DNA of 64,000 bases from assembly GCA_045642085.1 (NCBI GenBank), contig JAZUIF010000043.1, positions 1 through 64,000 of the forward strand, read 5' to 3'. The position numbers and the translations under genes are program-made. The notes below the pieces were generated by a model. The model made no database searches. It was given only the letters and a program-made list of their open reading frames with translations, and was not told the DNA's origin. Positions 1-8,126 of this stretch are shown here, piece after piece; positions within the stretch are counted from its first letter, which is position 1, and each line of letters opens with the position of its first letter. Source of the DNA: UBA1723 sp045642085. GTDB taxonomy: Bacteria; Bacteroidota; Bacteroidia; Bacteroidales; Paludibacteraceae.

Positions 1-174
1 TCAATAATTTAACAAAACCCAAAACAAAAATATGCAAAATCCATTTAATTTATACAAAAACAAACGACACTGAAACTTAATAAGTTAGAAAAATCAAACG
101 AATATTATGCAGAAAATAAGCAAAAGTAAACTCAAAAAAAATTAAGGATTTTGTCAAAAAAAATCGAATTTTCT

Positions 175-204
175 TTTGCAGAATGAAAATATGTTGTAAT
201 TTTG
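175..204 (+). promoter_or_regulatory. Promoter of the small-peptide array
   Basis: TAATTTTG at 197-204 fits the Bacteroidota -7 consensus TAnnTTTG, and TTTG at 175-178 sits 18 bases upstream as a -33 element. Transcription would start near 210, about 40 bases before the first small ORF. I see no similar element between the array members, so the array is probably one transcript. Confidence 0.6.
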
Positions 205-251
205 CAAGTGTAAAAAAAGAAACAAAGGTTTAACAATAAAAATTTACGACT

Positions 252-332
252 ATGGTTACTTTAATGATTTCTTGTTTGGCAGTTGCTTTCGCAGCTAAAG
301 TTTATGTAGTTGAGTCTGCTCTTCACGCTTAA
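252..332 (+). CDS. Tandem small membrane peptide, copy 1 (26 aa)
   Basis: This 26-codon ORF (ATG to TAA) encodes a peptide beginning MVTLMISCLAVAFAAK and ending ESALHA. Nearly its whole length could form one membrane helix, with one Lys, one Glu and one His in the C-terminal half. It is too short for normal ORF calling. The argument that it is real is repetition: the same peptide is encoded again at 390-470 and 521-601, with changes confined to codon 2 and a synonymous leucine codon, and each copy follows the same leader AAAATTTACGACT directly before the ATG. I do not recognise the family. It could be a small membrane protein, a type I toxin-like peptide or a signalling peptide; the sequence does not decide. 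Confidence 0.65.
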   Translation: MVTLMISCLAVAFAAKVYVVESALHA

Positions 333-389
333 TAACGAAGACGAAAACTAAAACGAATTGAGTTTATTAACAGATTAAAATTTACGACT

Positions 390-470
390 ATGATTACTTT
401 GATGATTTCTTGTTTGGCAGTTGCTTTCGCAGCTAAAGTTTATGTAGTTGAGTCTGCTCTTCACGCTTAA
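390..470 (+). CDS. Tandem small membrane peptide, copy 2 (26 aa)
   Basis: Second copy of the 26-residue peptide, starting 138 bases after copy 1. It differs from copy 1 by Val2 to Ile (GTT to ATT) and by TTA to TTG at Leu4; the rest of the reading frame is identical at nucleotide level. The leader ATTAAAATTTACGACT directly before the ATG is conserved, and the spacer shares GAGTTTATTAAC with the other spacers. That change is limited to a conservative and a synonymous site suggests the frame is translated, although recent duplication alone could give the same picture. Confidence 0.65.
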   Translation: MITLMISCLAVAFAAKVYVVESALHA

Positions 471-520
471 TAACGAAGACGGAAACTAATTGAGTTTATT
501 AACGATTAAAATTTACGACT

Positions 521-601
521 ATGGTTACTTTGATGATTTCTTGTTTGGCAGTTGCTTTCGCAGCTAAAGTTTATGTAGTTGAGTCTGCTCTTCACGCTTA
601 A
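521..601 (+). CDS. Tandem small membrane peptide, copy 3 (26 aa)
   Basis: Third copy, starting 131 bases after copy 2. The peptide is identical to copy 1; the codon for Leu4 is TTG as in copy 2. The conserved ATTAAAATTTACGACT leader again abuts the ATG. The spacer after it begins TGACGAAAC rather than TAACGAAGAC, so the spacers have drifted more than the reading frames. Confidence 0.65.
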   Translation: MVTLMISCLAVAFAAKVYVVESALHA

Positions 602-650
602 TGACGAAACGAAAACCACTTGAGTTTACTAACAATTAAAATTTACGACT

Positions 651-761
651 ATGGAAATGATATTAGCGTTATTTTGCATGGCTTCTGCAATTATGGTTGC
701 TTATTCAGTAAACAATAGCAAGAATTTGAAGAATAACCAAAATCAGATAAACCGCATTTAA
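651..761 (+). CDS. Small membrane peptide, divergent fourth member (36 aa)
   Basis: A 36-codon ORF starting 130 bases after copy 3, in the same spacing register and behind the same leader (AATTAAAATTTACGACT). It begins MEMILALFCMASAIMVAYSV, a likely membrane helix, and continues as a hydrophilic Asn/Lys-rich tail (NNSKNLKNNQNQINRI) absent from copies 1-3. Shared leader and position with a different peptide suggest a related gene that has diverged, or a partner expressed with the other three. A terminator follows about 35 bases later. Confidence 0.6.
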   Translation: MEMILALFCMASAIMVAYSVNNSKNLKNNQNQINRI

Positions 762-794
762 TCATGGGACAGCAAAATAATTCAGACAAGCAAT

Positions 795-840
795 AATCCT
801 GATTCAGACGAGACATCGAACGAATCAGGATTTTTTATTT
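795..840 (+). terminator. Terminator of the small-peptide array
   Basis: AATCCTGATTC at 795-805 pairs with GAATCAGGATT at 822-832, an 11-bp stem with a 16-nt loop, followed by a T-rich tract to 840. From here to the promoter at 1021 I see no further gene. Confidence 0.8.
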
Positions 841-1020
841 AATACCTATTCTTTACCTCGACCATAAAATAGAATTCAATAGTAGCAGTCCACCAGAAAA
901 CCACACGAAAACAACCTACAAACCTCTATCAATCAACGCAATCTCCAATATATGTTATACAACAACAATTTGCCATCTCAATTTTTCATTCCAAAGGATG
1001 CATAATTAATCTCTTAGTGT

Positions 1021-1028
1021 TATATTTG
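1021..1028 (+). promoter_or_regulatory. Promoter -7 element, DksA/TraR-like gene
   Basis: TATATTTG at 1021-1028 fits TAnnTTTG and lies 27 bases before the ATG at 1056. An in-frame upstream start at 1017 precedes this element and is therefore unlikely to be transcribed. No clear -33 element is seen. Confidence 0.5.
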
Positions 1029-1055
1029 CACAACCATTTGAAAAACACAAGTATT

Positions 1056-1433
1056 ATGACAGAGAAAGTTAGATATTCCGACGAAGAATTGGAGGAATTC
1101 AGACAGATAATCCTTGAGAGACTTGAGAAGTCGAAAAAAACATATCAGGAATTGAAAGACACCATCACAAATGGCGACGGTGAGTTGAGTAGCACAGCTC
1201 CAACTTTCAAAGTGCTTGAGGAAGGTGCCACGACTTTGAGCAAAGAGCTTAACGGTCTACTAGCTCAGAAAGAGATGGTATACATCAAATGTCTTGAGGC
1301 AGCGTTAGTAAGAATAGAAAATAAGACTTACGGAATATGCAGAAAGACAGGTAAGCTCATCCCTAAAGAACGTCTAAGAATCGTACCTCACGCAACTCTT
1401 ACAGTTGAGGCGAAAATGGAAGAAAACAAATAA
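1056..1433 (+). CDS. TraR/DksA-like RNA polymerase-binding regulator
   Basis: This 125-residue protein resembles the Bacteroidota TraR/DksA family: a charged helical N-terminal half (coiled-coil-like, starting MTEKVRYSDEELEEFRQ) and a C-terminal segment YGICRKTGKLIPKERLRIVP corresponding to the zinc-finger region of DksA. Only one cysteine of the usual C4 finger remains, which from memory is common in the Bacteroidota version. DksA proteins act in the secondary channel of RNA polymerase and modulate the stringent response; by homology this one may do the same, but target and ppGpp dependence cannot be read from sequence. The start is placed at 1056 because the -7 promoter lies at 1021-1028. 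It is a single-gene unit, with a terminator directly downstream. Confidence 0.8.
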   Translation: MTEKVRYSDEELEEFRQIILERLEKSKKTYQELKDTITNGDGELSSTAPTFKVLEEGATTLSKELNGLLAQKEMVYIKCLEAALVRIENKTYGICRKTGKLIPKERLRIVPHATLTVEAKMEENK

Positions 1434-1443
1434 CATCATATTG

Positions 1444-1471
1444 AAAGCGGAGTTTTTCTCCGCTTTTTTTG
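1444..1471 (+). terminator. Terminator after the DksA/TraR-like gene
   Basis: AAAGCGGAG and CTCCGCTTT form a 9-bp stem with a four-T loop followed by a T run, starting about 10 bases after the stop codon. Confidence 0.85.
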
Positions 1472-1633
1472 TTTATAGTTTCAGGATCAATCAGTCTTCA
1501 TTTGATGTTTTATACCATACCTTAAACAATTCTTAAATTTATTTTATCATTATTCACATTATTTTAGCAGTCGGCAACCAAATTTTAATTAAATTAGCGA
1601 AATCAAAAATCAGCATCAAAAATATAGACTAAA

Positions 1634-2632
1634 ATGAAACGATATATAATTACAATTCTCATCGCCACAATGGGATTTGTCTCCTCATTAGCGGCGTCAA
1701 TTTCACAGATGACTCTAGATGGGCTTGGCATAAAGGACAGTCTAGTCCTTAAATCCATGGTGATGGATTCTATCCTACCCTACGATTCCGAGCATTCCAT
1801 CGTGGCTATACCTGTCAAGGTGGATTCTGTACGTAATGTCTACGACCTTTATGTGGCTAAAGTCAAAAATGCCGACGGAAGCGTGGAATGCTACGTTAAA
1901 GATGATAGCAAGATCGATACAGGTCGACGCAGAAAATATACATCCACTCGCTTCGACTTTGCTAACTTCAAACTTAACGATAAGGTGACTGCGTTCGGAA
2001 TACGTATGACAGACAGCATCGGCAGCGACATGTATCTATCAAAAAACGAGTACATGACTCTTTATGCTCCTGACGGCAAGAAGATGCTAAAGGTCCTCGA
2101 CAACCTTATGATTTCCAGCGTCAACGACCAGTGGAATCTTCAAAACTGTGAGGGAGACCACTTTACTGAGAATAAAATCGTGGTGATGAGCAGAAAGAAA
2201 AAGAAAGGAAACGAATATCGAGACCTAATCATCAAAAACCGCGTCGTATCGGTAAAGAACTTCATTAAGCATGATTCAACTACTGTCGACTCTACAAAAC
2301 TGGAAAACATTCCGTCTACTGGTCAAGAAGCTAAGATTGTTTCTAAAGCTGTCGTAAAATACAACGATGGTGACGTGGTGACTCAAGGAAGCATGAACAA
2401 TCTTTACATGCACGACAAGATGAACAATATCGATAGTGTCAACGTCGACTCTATAGCAAAGAAACTTGAAACAGAGAAGCAGACAAAGAACAGCCTGTCT
2501 GGTGAGGAACTTGACGACTATCTGCTTGAGCATGTTGAGGAAGACGAAGAATGTGTCGAGACAACAACTATTGAATGGATGCGTGAATATTACGTGTTCA
2601 GAAAAGGAAACTATGTATTAACCGCTGAATAA
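1634..2632 (+). CDS. Exported protein of unknown function upstream of clpS
   Basis: 332 residues, unrecognised. The N-terminus (MKRYIITILIATMGFVSSLAAS) is a signal peptide without a lipobox Cys, so the protein should be periplasmic or outer-membrane associated. The mature part is hydrophilic and rich in Asp, Lys and Val, with a basic RRRKYTS segment near residue 98, KKKKG near 190, and a very acidic patch EHVEEDEECVE near 305. No enzymatic motif is visible. The stop is 8 bases before the GTG start of clpS, so it may be cotranscribed with the N-degron genes, but an exported protein has no obvious role in that cytosolic pathway. No convincing TAnnTTTG promoter was found upstream. Confidence 0.6.
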   Translation: MKRYIITILIATMGFVSSLAASISQMTLDGLGIKDSLVLKSMVMDSILPYDSEHSIVAIPVKVDSVRNVYDLYVAKVKNADGSVECYVKDDSKIDTGRRRKYTSTRFDFANFKLNDKVTAFGIRMTDSIGSDMYLSKNEYMTLYAPDGKKMLKVLDNLMISSVNDQWNLQNCEGDHFTENKIVVMSRKKKKGNEYRDLIIKNRVVSVKNFIKHDSTTVDSTKLENIPSTGQEAKIVSKAVVKYNDGDVVTQGSMNNLYMHDKMNNIDSVNVDSIAKKLETEKQTKNSLSGEELDDYLLEHVEEDEECVETTTIEWMREYYVFRKGNYVLTAE

Positions 2633-2640
2633 TCAACATC

Positions 2641-2967
2641 GTGGCTACACTAGGAGATAAAAAAGGAAAGAGTAAGGGCAAATCGCTTGGATTCGAAATG
2701 CCTGAAAATAATACCGAAGAGTTGGTTGACGTCGTGATTTTTAACGACAACGTTACAACTTTCGATTTCGTGATTAAAGTTTTGGTGACTGTGTTCTTCT
2801 TGCCAAAGGACAAGGCTGTCGAACTTACATTCAAGGTTGACCAGGAGGGTTCGGCTATTGCAGGGACATACACCGTCGACATTGCAAAATCAAAGAAGGC
2901 TCTTGCCGACAGAATGTCGATGGCTGAGCATTTCCCTTTGAAGATAGAACTTTATTCCCACAATTAA
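2641..2967 (+). CDS. clpS: ClpS, N-degron adaptor of the Clp protease
   Basis: 108 residues starting at GTG. After about 25 charged, probably disordered residues comes the ClpS core: VVIFNDNVTTFDFVIKVLVTVFF followed by a helix with KAVELTFKVDQEGSAIAGTYTVDIAKS and a C-terminal EHFPLKIEL strand. The VxxxND(N/D)xTTxDFV and (V/H)xEGxxxAGxY signatures are those of ClpS, which hands proteins with hydrophobic N-terminal residues (Leu, Phe, Trp, Tyr) to ClpA. The flexible N-terminal tail, needed in E. coli for delivery, is present. clpA begins 38 bases downstream and aat follows, which makes the assignment firm. The ORF has no ATG in the core-compatible region, so GTG at 2641 is the natural start. 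Confidence 0.9.
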   Translation: MATLGDKKGKSKGKSLGFEMPENNTEELVDVVIFNDNVTTFDFVIKVLVTVFFLPKDKAVELTFKVDQEGSAIAGTYTVDIAKSKKALADRMSMAEHFPLKIELYSHN

Positions 2968-3005
2968 TCTAAACTGTTACAATAACAATTTAATTAAGCA
3001 GCAAA

Positions 3006-5621
3006 ATGCTAAACGTACGATTCGTAACTGAAATGCTATGCAGAGCTCTATGCTATGCACAAGAATACGCATACCGCCACCGCCACCAGTTTTTGATGCC
3101 GGAACACGTGATGCTTGCACTCACTCGCCAAGTGCCGTTCTATCTGACTTACGGCAAATATGGGGAGCAGGCAATGCGTGAATATCTCGACAAATATGCA
3201 GAGGTAGTTCCAGACTTTATAGACTACGCAGGACCTATTGCGTCTTATAATCTCGAACATGCCATCGAATACGCAAAAGCTTTAGTCTATGAGCTTGAGC
3301 AGAAGAATAACATCAGCGAAAGTGCCTTCAAACTAAACTTGAAGAATTACGCAAACGATGAGAAATATAAGAAATTTGAGCATATAAGTCTTGAAGACAA
3401 CGAGTCTACCCTACTCGTCGTAGGTGTGCCTCATCTTGTGATTGGAATGATTGAAGCTGGTTGCAAACTACCGCCTGAACTTGGGGAGAAGTCTGCAATC
3501 AACATCCACAAACGCATGGCAATTTTCTTCTTCTTGGACAAATATTACAAATCTACTTACCAGGACGCTTGCGAATTGTCGGAGTTCACATATCAGGATT
3601 TCCTTGAGGACAACGAGACTTTCGACGCTCCATGCTTGTGGAAAACAGAGGATGAATCTGAAATCATCCCTGAAAATATTCTTAACGAGTTGGAACGCAG
3701 TTTGTGCAATTCATTTGAGAAATACCGTACAGAAGACGACTACGAGACAAAATCTGTAGCTGAGAAAAACAACAACAGCTACGAACTCACACCTGACGAC
3801 TTTGAAAATTTCATGAAGAATGGAAAAATCTTCATCGATTCTATCAAAGAAATCAAGCCGAACGGAAAGAATAGCCAATCAGAGGCTGATTCAGAATATA
3901 CCACTTGCTTGAACACTTTAGTTGAGAAAAAGAAATTCAACTTGATCGGACGAGAAGACGAGCTCAACCGTGCGATGCAGATTCTTTGCCGTAAGGATAG
4001 AAACAACGTGATTTTTGTCGGAGAAAGTGGAGTTGGAAAAACAGCAATCATATATGGTTTGGTTGAGGCTATCAACCACGGCAATGTGCCAGAGCGTTTG
4101 AAAGACACTATGGTATATGAACTTAATATTCCGTCGCTTATCGCAGGAAGCACAATGTACGGTGAAGTGGAAGGCAAAATGAAAGAGGTGCTTTCACAGT
4201 TTACCGACGACAAGCGCAAGATTCTTATTGTCGACAATATCCACACAATGGCTCCAGCCGAATCGGATAAAAGCATGGGCAATATGGTTTCCATCCTGTT
4301 GCAGCATGTCGACAACTATAATATCCATATTGTCGGAACATCTTCAGCACAAGAGTTGGAGAAATCTTCAGTCGGCAATCGTCAATTCCATGCTCACTTT
4401 GAGCAGATTGAGGTGAACGAGCCAAACGATGAGGAAAGCCGTCAGATCATCGACGGTCGACTTGACGACTACGAGGAATTCCATAATATTGAATACACAG
4501 ACGAGGCTATCAAATTTGCCATCTTCGGAGCAAAGAAATATATCAACAACAGATACATGCCAGAAAAGGCTCTCTCTTTGATTGACGACGCGGGAGCCTG
4601 GCGTGAGCTTCATCCATCAGAGGATGGCAAACAGATTGTCGACAAACCTGAAATAGCAGCTATGTTGGCAAAGATTTGTAAGATCGATTCTCTTGCCGAC
4701 GACGAGGATGACACAGCTAAATTGATGAATCTCAACGAGCGTATCAAGGATAAAATCTACGGTCAGGACAAGGCCATCCAACATTTGTCGGAGGCGGTTC
4801 TTACAGCTTCTGCCGGATTATCTGATGATACAAAACCAATGGCTAACTTATTGTTTGTCGGACCTACAGGAGTCGGAAAGACTGAGGTGGCTAAAGTGTT
4901 GGCTAAAGAGCTTAACATTCCATTGGTCCGCTTCGATATGAGTGAATATTCGGAAGAGTATAAGACATCCAACCTTATCGGATCATCACGTGGATATGTG
5001 GGTTCAGAAGAAGGTGGTCTGCTGACAAACGCAATCCGAAAGACTCCACACTGTGTACTTCTAATCGACGAGATTGAGAAAGCCCATCCTAAAGTGTTCA
5101 ACATCTTCTTGCAGGTGATGGACTACGCCACTTTGACCGACAGCCGTGGACAGAAGGCTGATTTCCGCCATGTCATCTTGATTATGACTTCCAATGCTGG
5201 AGTGGAAAACGCCAAACAGGCAGGCGTAGGTTTCGTGGAGAATCAAAACGAAGGCGACGCCATCATGAAGGGAGTGCAGAAAGCATTCAAACCAGAGTTT
5301 TTGAACCGTCTGACTGCCATCACCCTATTCAACGGAATGACACGTGAGATGGCAAGCCTCATCTTGAATAAGAAAGTCAAGGAGTTGACAGACAAGGTGA
5401 AAGCCAAGAATATCAATTTGTCTCTATCCGATTCAGCAAGAGAAGTATTGCTCGACAAAGGATTCTCTGTTAAGTTCGGAGGCCGAGAGATCGACCGCGT
5501 CATCACAGCAGAGTTGAAGCCATTGTTGACTCGCGAGATTCTGTTCGGATGCTTGAAGAACGGTGGAGATGCAGAAATCACCGTCGACGCAGAAAAGAAA
5601 ATCATAATTGAGAAGAGATGA
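3006..5621 (+). CDS. clpA: ClpA, AAA+ unfoldase of the Clp protease, with an altered D1 ring
   Basis: 871 residues with ClpA architecture: an N-terminal double Clp-N domain (about 1-155), an acidic linker to about 300, a first AAA+ ring D1 (about 310-560) and a second ring D2 (about 575-871). D2 is canonical: Walker A GPTGVGKT (619-626), Walker B VLLIDE (684-689), Arg finger in EFLNRL, and a GVGF loop (740-743) where E. coli ClpA has the IGL tripeptide that docks on ClpP. D1 keeps Walker A GESGVGKT (339-346), but its Walker B ends VDN (409-411) where the family has DE, and the two Arg-finger positions before Phe read AH (FHAHFEQ). D1 probably binds but does not hydrolyse ATP. The stop overlaps the aat start (ATGA). 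No clpP is in the window. Confidence 0.92.
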   Translation: MLNVRFVTEMLCRALCYAQEYAYRHRHQFLMPEHVMLALTRQVPFYLTYGKYGEQAMREYLDKYAEVVPDFIDYAGPIASYNLEHAIEYAKALVYELEQKNNISESAFKLNLKNYANDEKYKKFEHISLEDNESTLLVVGVPHLVIGMIEAGCKLPPELGEKSAINIHKRMAIFFFLDKYYKSTYQDACELSEFTYQDFLEDNETFDAPCLWKTEDESEIIPENILNELERSLCNSFEKYRTEDDYETKSVAEKNNNSYELTPDDFENFMKNGKIFIDSIKEIKPNGKNSQSEADSEYTTCLNTLVEKKKFNLIGREDELNRAMQILCRKDRNNVIFVGESGVGKTAIIYGLVEAINHGNVPERLKDTMVYELNIPSLIAGSTMYGEVEGKMKEVLSQFTDDKRKILIVDNIHTMAPAESDKSMGNMVSILLQHVDNYNIHIVGTSSAQELEKSSVGNRQFHAHFEQIEVNEPNDEESRQIIDGRLDDYEEFHNIEYTDEAIKFAIFGAKKYINNRYMPEKALSLIDDAGAWRELHPSEDGKQIVDKPEIAAMLAKICKIDSLADDEDDTAKLMNLNERIKDKIYGQDKAIQHLSEAVLTASAGLSDDTKPMANLLFVGPTGVGKTEVAKVLAKELNIPLVRFDMSEYSEEYKTSNLIGSSRGYVGSEEGGLLTNAIRKTPHCVLLIDEIEKAHPKVFNIFLQVMDYATLTDSRGQKADFRHVILIMTSNAGVENAKQAGVGFVENQNEGDAIMKGVQKAFKPEFLNRLTAITLFNGMTREMASLILNKKVKELTDKVKAKNINLSLSDSAREVLLDKGFSVKFGGREIDRVITAELKPLLTREILFGCLKNGGDAEITVDAEKKIIIEKR

Positions 5622-6337
5622 GTTCTGAAGAGCAGGAATATTGGCTTTACCAGTTGAAAGGCACTCCATATCAGGTGATTCAGTTGCCAGAGAATGCGGA
5701 GGAGTTTCCAAATCCGTTTCTCATTCCTGATGAGCATAGATGTCCCGACGGACTTTATGCCATCGGTGGGAATCTGAATCCCGGCTTCGTGTTGAGTGCG
5801 TATAGCCAGGGAGCATTACCGTGGACAGCCTTCAAAAACCTGAAATATGGCATCGACTGGTATTGTCCGCTCGACCGTTTTGTGATTTTCCCAGATGAGA
5901 TTCATATTTCTCACTCGATGAAATCCCTGCTCAACAAAAATATCTATACCGTCACTAAAGACAAGGATTTTGATGCTGTGATTAAAGGCTGTGCGAAGAC
6001 TAATGCCAGAAACAATCAAGAAGGTGCATGGCTCGGCACAGAGGTCATCAACACCTTCACACGACTCAACCAGCTTGGCTATGCTCATAGCTACGAAGTA
6101 TGGAATAAAGAAGGTGAACTTGTCGGCGGACTCTATGGATTAGAGATCAACAACTGTTTCTTAGGAGAAAGCATGTTTTCAATAGAGCCAAGCGGTTCAA
6201 AAATAGCGTTGATTGCGATGTGTCAGCAGGAGAACAAGTACAAAGTCATCGATTGTCAGTTTGAGACACCTCATCTGAAATCTATGGGAGGCAGACATAT
6301 CGATATCGACGAATATCTTGAGATAATGTATGGATGA
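5618..6337 (+). CDS. aat: Leucyl/phenylalanyl-tRNA-protein transferase
   Basis: 239 residues, the usual length. Family signatures are visible in order: GLYAIGGNLNPGFVLSAY (about 45-63), the GALPW block corresponding to GIFPW, WYCPLDRFVIFP, GAWLGTEVINTFTRLNQLGYAHSYEVW and LVGGLYGLEINNCFLGESMFS. The enzyme moves Leu or Phe from charged tRNA to the N-terminus of proteins starting with Lys or Arg, creating primary N-degrons that ClpS recognises. Its ATG overlaps the clpA stop by four bases, so translation is probably coupled. clpS, clpA and aat together give degron maker, adaptor and unfoldase in one unit. Confidence 0.93.
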   Translation: MSSEEQEYWLYQLKGTPYQVIQLPENAEEFPNPFLIPDEHRCPDGLYAIGGNLNPGFVLSAYSQGALPWTAFKNLKYGIDWYCPLDRFVIFPDEIHISHSMKSLLNKNIYTVTKDKDFDAVIKGCAKTNARNNQEGAWLGTEVINTFTRLNQLGYAHSYEVWNKEGELVGGLYGLEINNCFLGESMFSIEPSGSKIALIAMCQQENKYKVIDCQFETPHLKSMGGRHIDIDEYLEIMYG

Positions 6338-6386
6338 TATTGACGAAAACGAAAACAAAGACGAAGACAACAAAGACTTAAAGACT

Positions 6387-8096
6387 ATGAAACGTATCTT
6401 AAATATATTAATAATGTTGCTTACCAGCGTGACGCTGATGAGTCAGAACTTTATATACGTCAATCAGATCGGATATCCAGCCACAGCACCCAAGCAGGCT
6501 CTAGTCGCCAATCTCACAGACAAAACCTTCTATGTGAAAGATGCAGTCAGTCATAACGATGTGATGAAAGGGACGATTTCTGCGAGTAAATTCTGGAGAG
6601 AGAGCAATGAAAATATTTCGTGGGCTGATTTCAGCACATTGAAAAAGCCAGGCAAATATTTCATTAAGATAGGACAAGACAAGAGTGAAACATTTGAGAT
6701 AAAAGACAACAGCGCGATATATGATGATTTATTGACAGCATCTGTAAAGAGTTTTTATTTCTGGAGAAGTGGCATAGACATACTTCCTGAATATGCCACA
6801 TGGAAAGGGACAAGCTATGCAAGAAAAGCCGGGCATGTCGACAGCATTGTCTATCTTCATGCGTCTTTGACATCAATCAAGCGTCCGGCTGACACTGAAC
6901 TCAATAGCCATGGTGGATGGTACGATGCAGGAGATTATGCCAAATACACAACTAATGCAGCCATCACTCTTCACACATTGCTAACTTCATATATCACAGA
7001 ATCGAATCAATACGACACACTAAATTTCAATATACCTGAAAGTAACAATTCCACACCCGACATTCTAGATGAGGCAATGTATGAATTGAAGTGGTTGTTG
7101 ACGATGCAAGACCCTAATGATGGAGGCGTATACAACAAAGTGACGCCATTGAATTTTCCAGGCTTCATAATGCCAGCCGACGACAAAGCTGACCGTTATA
7201 TGATTGGCAAGACCATTGACTGCGCGTATAATTTTGCCGCCACAATGGCCTTAGCTTCACGCGTATATGCTGGGAATGTAGATTATCCTGACTTTTCAGA
7301 AAAAGCAAGAAAAGCCGCAATCAGTGCATTCAACTATGCATCCAAACATTCTATATACCATCCTTTTGTCAATCCGCAAGACTGTAATACAGGAACTTAC
7401 GATTCAGAAAGTGTAGAAGACGAGTTATTTTGGGCATCATGCGAGATGTTGATCTTAACAAAAGACAAAAAATATGCCGACAACATCAACCTTTTCCAGA
7501 TTTTCAATGTCCCATATTGGGGAGATGTAGCCACACTTGGTCTTATCTCTTTGATGATCAACAGAAATGAGATAAGCAACCTTATCGATATAAACGTCGT
7601 AGAAAAAAGATTTAAGGCATTAGCAGACAACTTATTAGCGATGTACCATTACCAAACAGGCAAAGTACCGTTGAGAGAATTTGTCTGGGGAAGCAACGGT
7701 CAAGTAGCAAACAGTGGTATGATTCTTGCACTTGGCAAAAAAATAATGAAAGCCGACAAATACGTAGAGGCCGCACAATATTGTTTCGACTATATTCTCG
7801 GATGCAACAGTACAGGCTACTGCTTTGTGACCGGATTCGGCAGTTTATCTCCACTGTACATACACGACAGACGTTGTTCGGCAGACGGAATTGAAAAACC
7901 AATTCCTGGATATATGGTAGGAGGACCAAACGTGAAACAGACTACTGACTGTGGAAGATCAATGTATCCTACCAATAAATTTGCAGCAAGAGCCTATCTG
8001 GATGAGATGTGCAGCTACTCCACTAATGAACCTGCCATCAACTGGAACGCCCCGTTGGTATTTCTGACAGCTTTCATAAGAGGAGAGTATAAATGA
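6387..8096 (+). CDS. GH9 endoglucanase with N-terminal Ig-like domain
   Basis: 569 residues from the ATG at 6387, which begins a signal peptide (MKRILNILIMLLTSVTLMSQ). An in-frame ATG at 6330 would add 19 highly charged residues before it and is rejected. An Ig-like CelD_N domain (about 20-110, starting FIYVNQIGYPATAPKQA) precedes a GH9 (alpha/alpha)6 domain. Catalytic features: GGWYDAGDYAKYT with D180 and D183 (base side), and NEPAINWNAP near the C-terminus with E548 as the proton donor; the HDRR motif before it replaces the usual HxR loop. It should cut beta-1,4-glucan. It has no T9SS CTD and no CBM, so it may be periplasmic. It starts 50 bases after aat and could be read through from it; functionally it is unrelated. 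Confidence 0.9.
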   Translation: MKRILNILIMLLTSVTLMSQNFIYVNQIGYPATAPKQALVANLTDKTFYVKDAVSHNDVMKGTISASKFWRESNENISWADFSTLKKPGKYFIKIGQDKSETFEIKDNSAIYDDLLTASVKSFYFWRSGIDILPEYATWKGTSYARKAGHVDSIVYLHASLTSIKRPADTELNSHGGWYDAGDYAKYTTNAAITLHTLLTSYITESNQYDTLNFNIPESNNSTPDILDEAMYELKWLLTMQDPNDGGVYNKVTPLNFPGFIMPADDKADRYMIGKTIDCAYNFAATMALASRVYAGNVDYPDFSEKARKAAISAFNYASKHSIYHPFVNPQDCNTGTYDSESVEDELFWASCEMLILTKDKKYADNINLFQIFNVPYWGDVATLGLISLMINRNEISNLIDINVVEKRFKALADNLLAMYHYQTGKVPLREFVWGSNGQVANSGMILALGKKIMKADKYVEAAQYCFDYILGCNSTGYCFVTGFGSLSPLYIHDRRCSADGIEKPIPGYMVGGPNVKQTTDCGRSMYPTNKFAARAYLDEMCSYSTNEPAINWNAPLVFLTAFIRGEYK

Positions 8097-8126
8097 TTGA
8101 TGATTAATGATTGATGATTAATAATG

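Noticed and set aside
252..761. Type I toxin-antitoxin array
   Set aside because: The hydrophobic peptides would fit, but no antisense promoter (CAAAnnTA on the plus strand) is seen within the repeats, so the call is left open rather than made.
1017..1058. Upstream in-frame start for the DksA/TraR-like gene
   Set aside because: The -7 promoter element lies at 1021-1028, inside this extension, and the extra residues do not match the family; the start was moved to 1056.
3451..5246. Several long open frames on both strands inside clpA
   Set aside because: They overlap a well-conserved coding sequence, have no homology I recognise and no promoter; they are frame shadows.
6330..6386. Upstream start for the GH9 gene overlapping aat
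   Set aside because: It would add 19 highly charged residues before a clear signal peptide.
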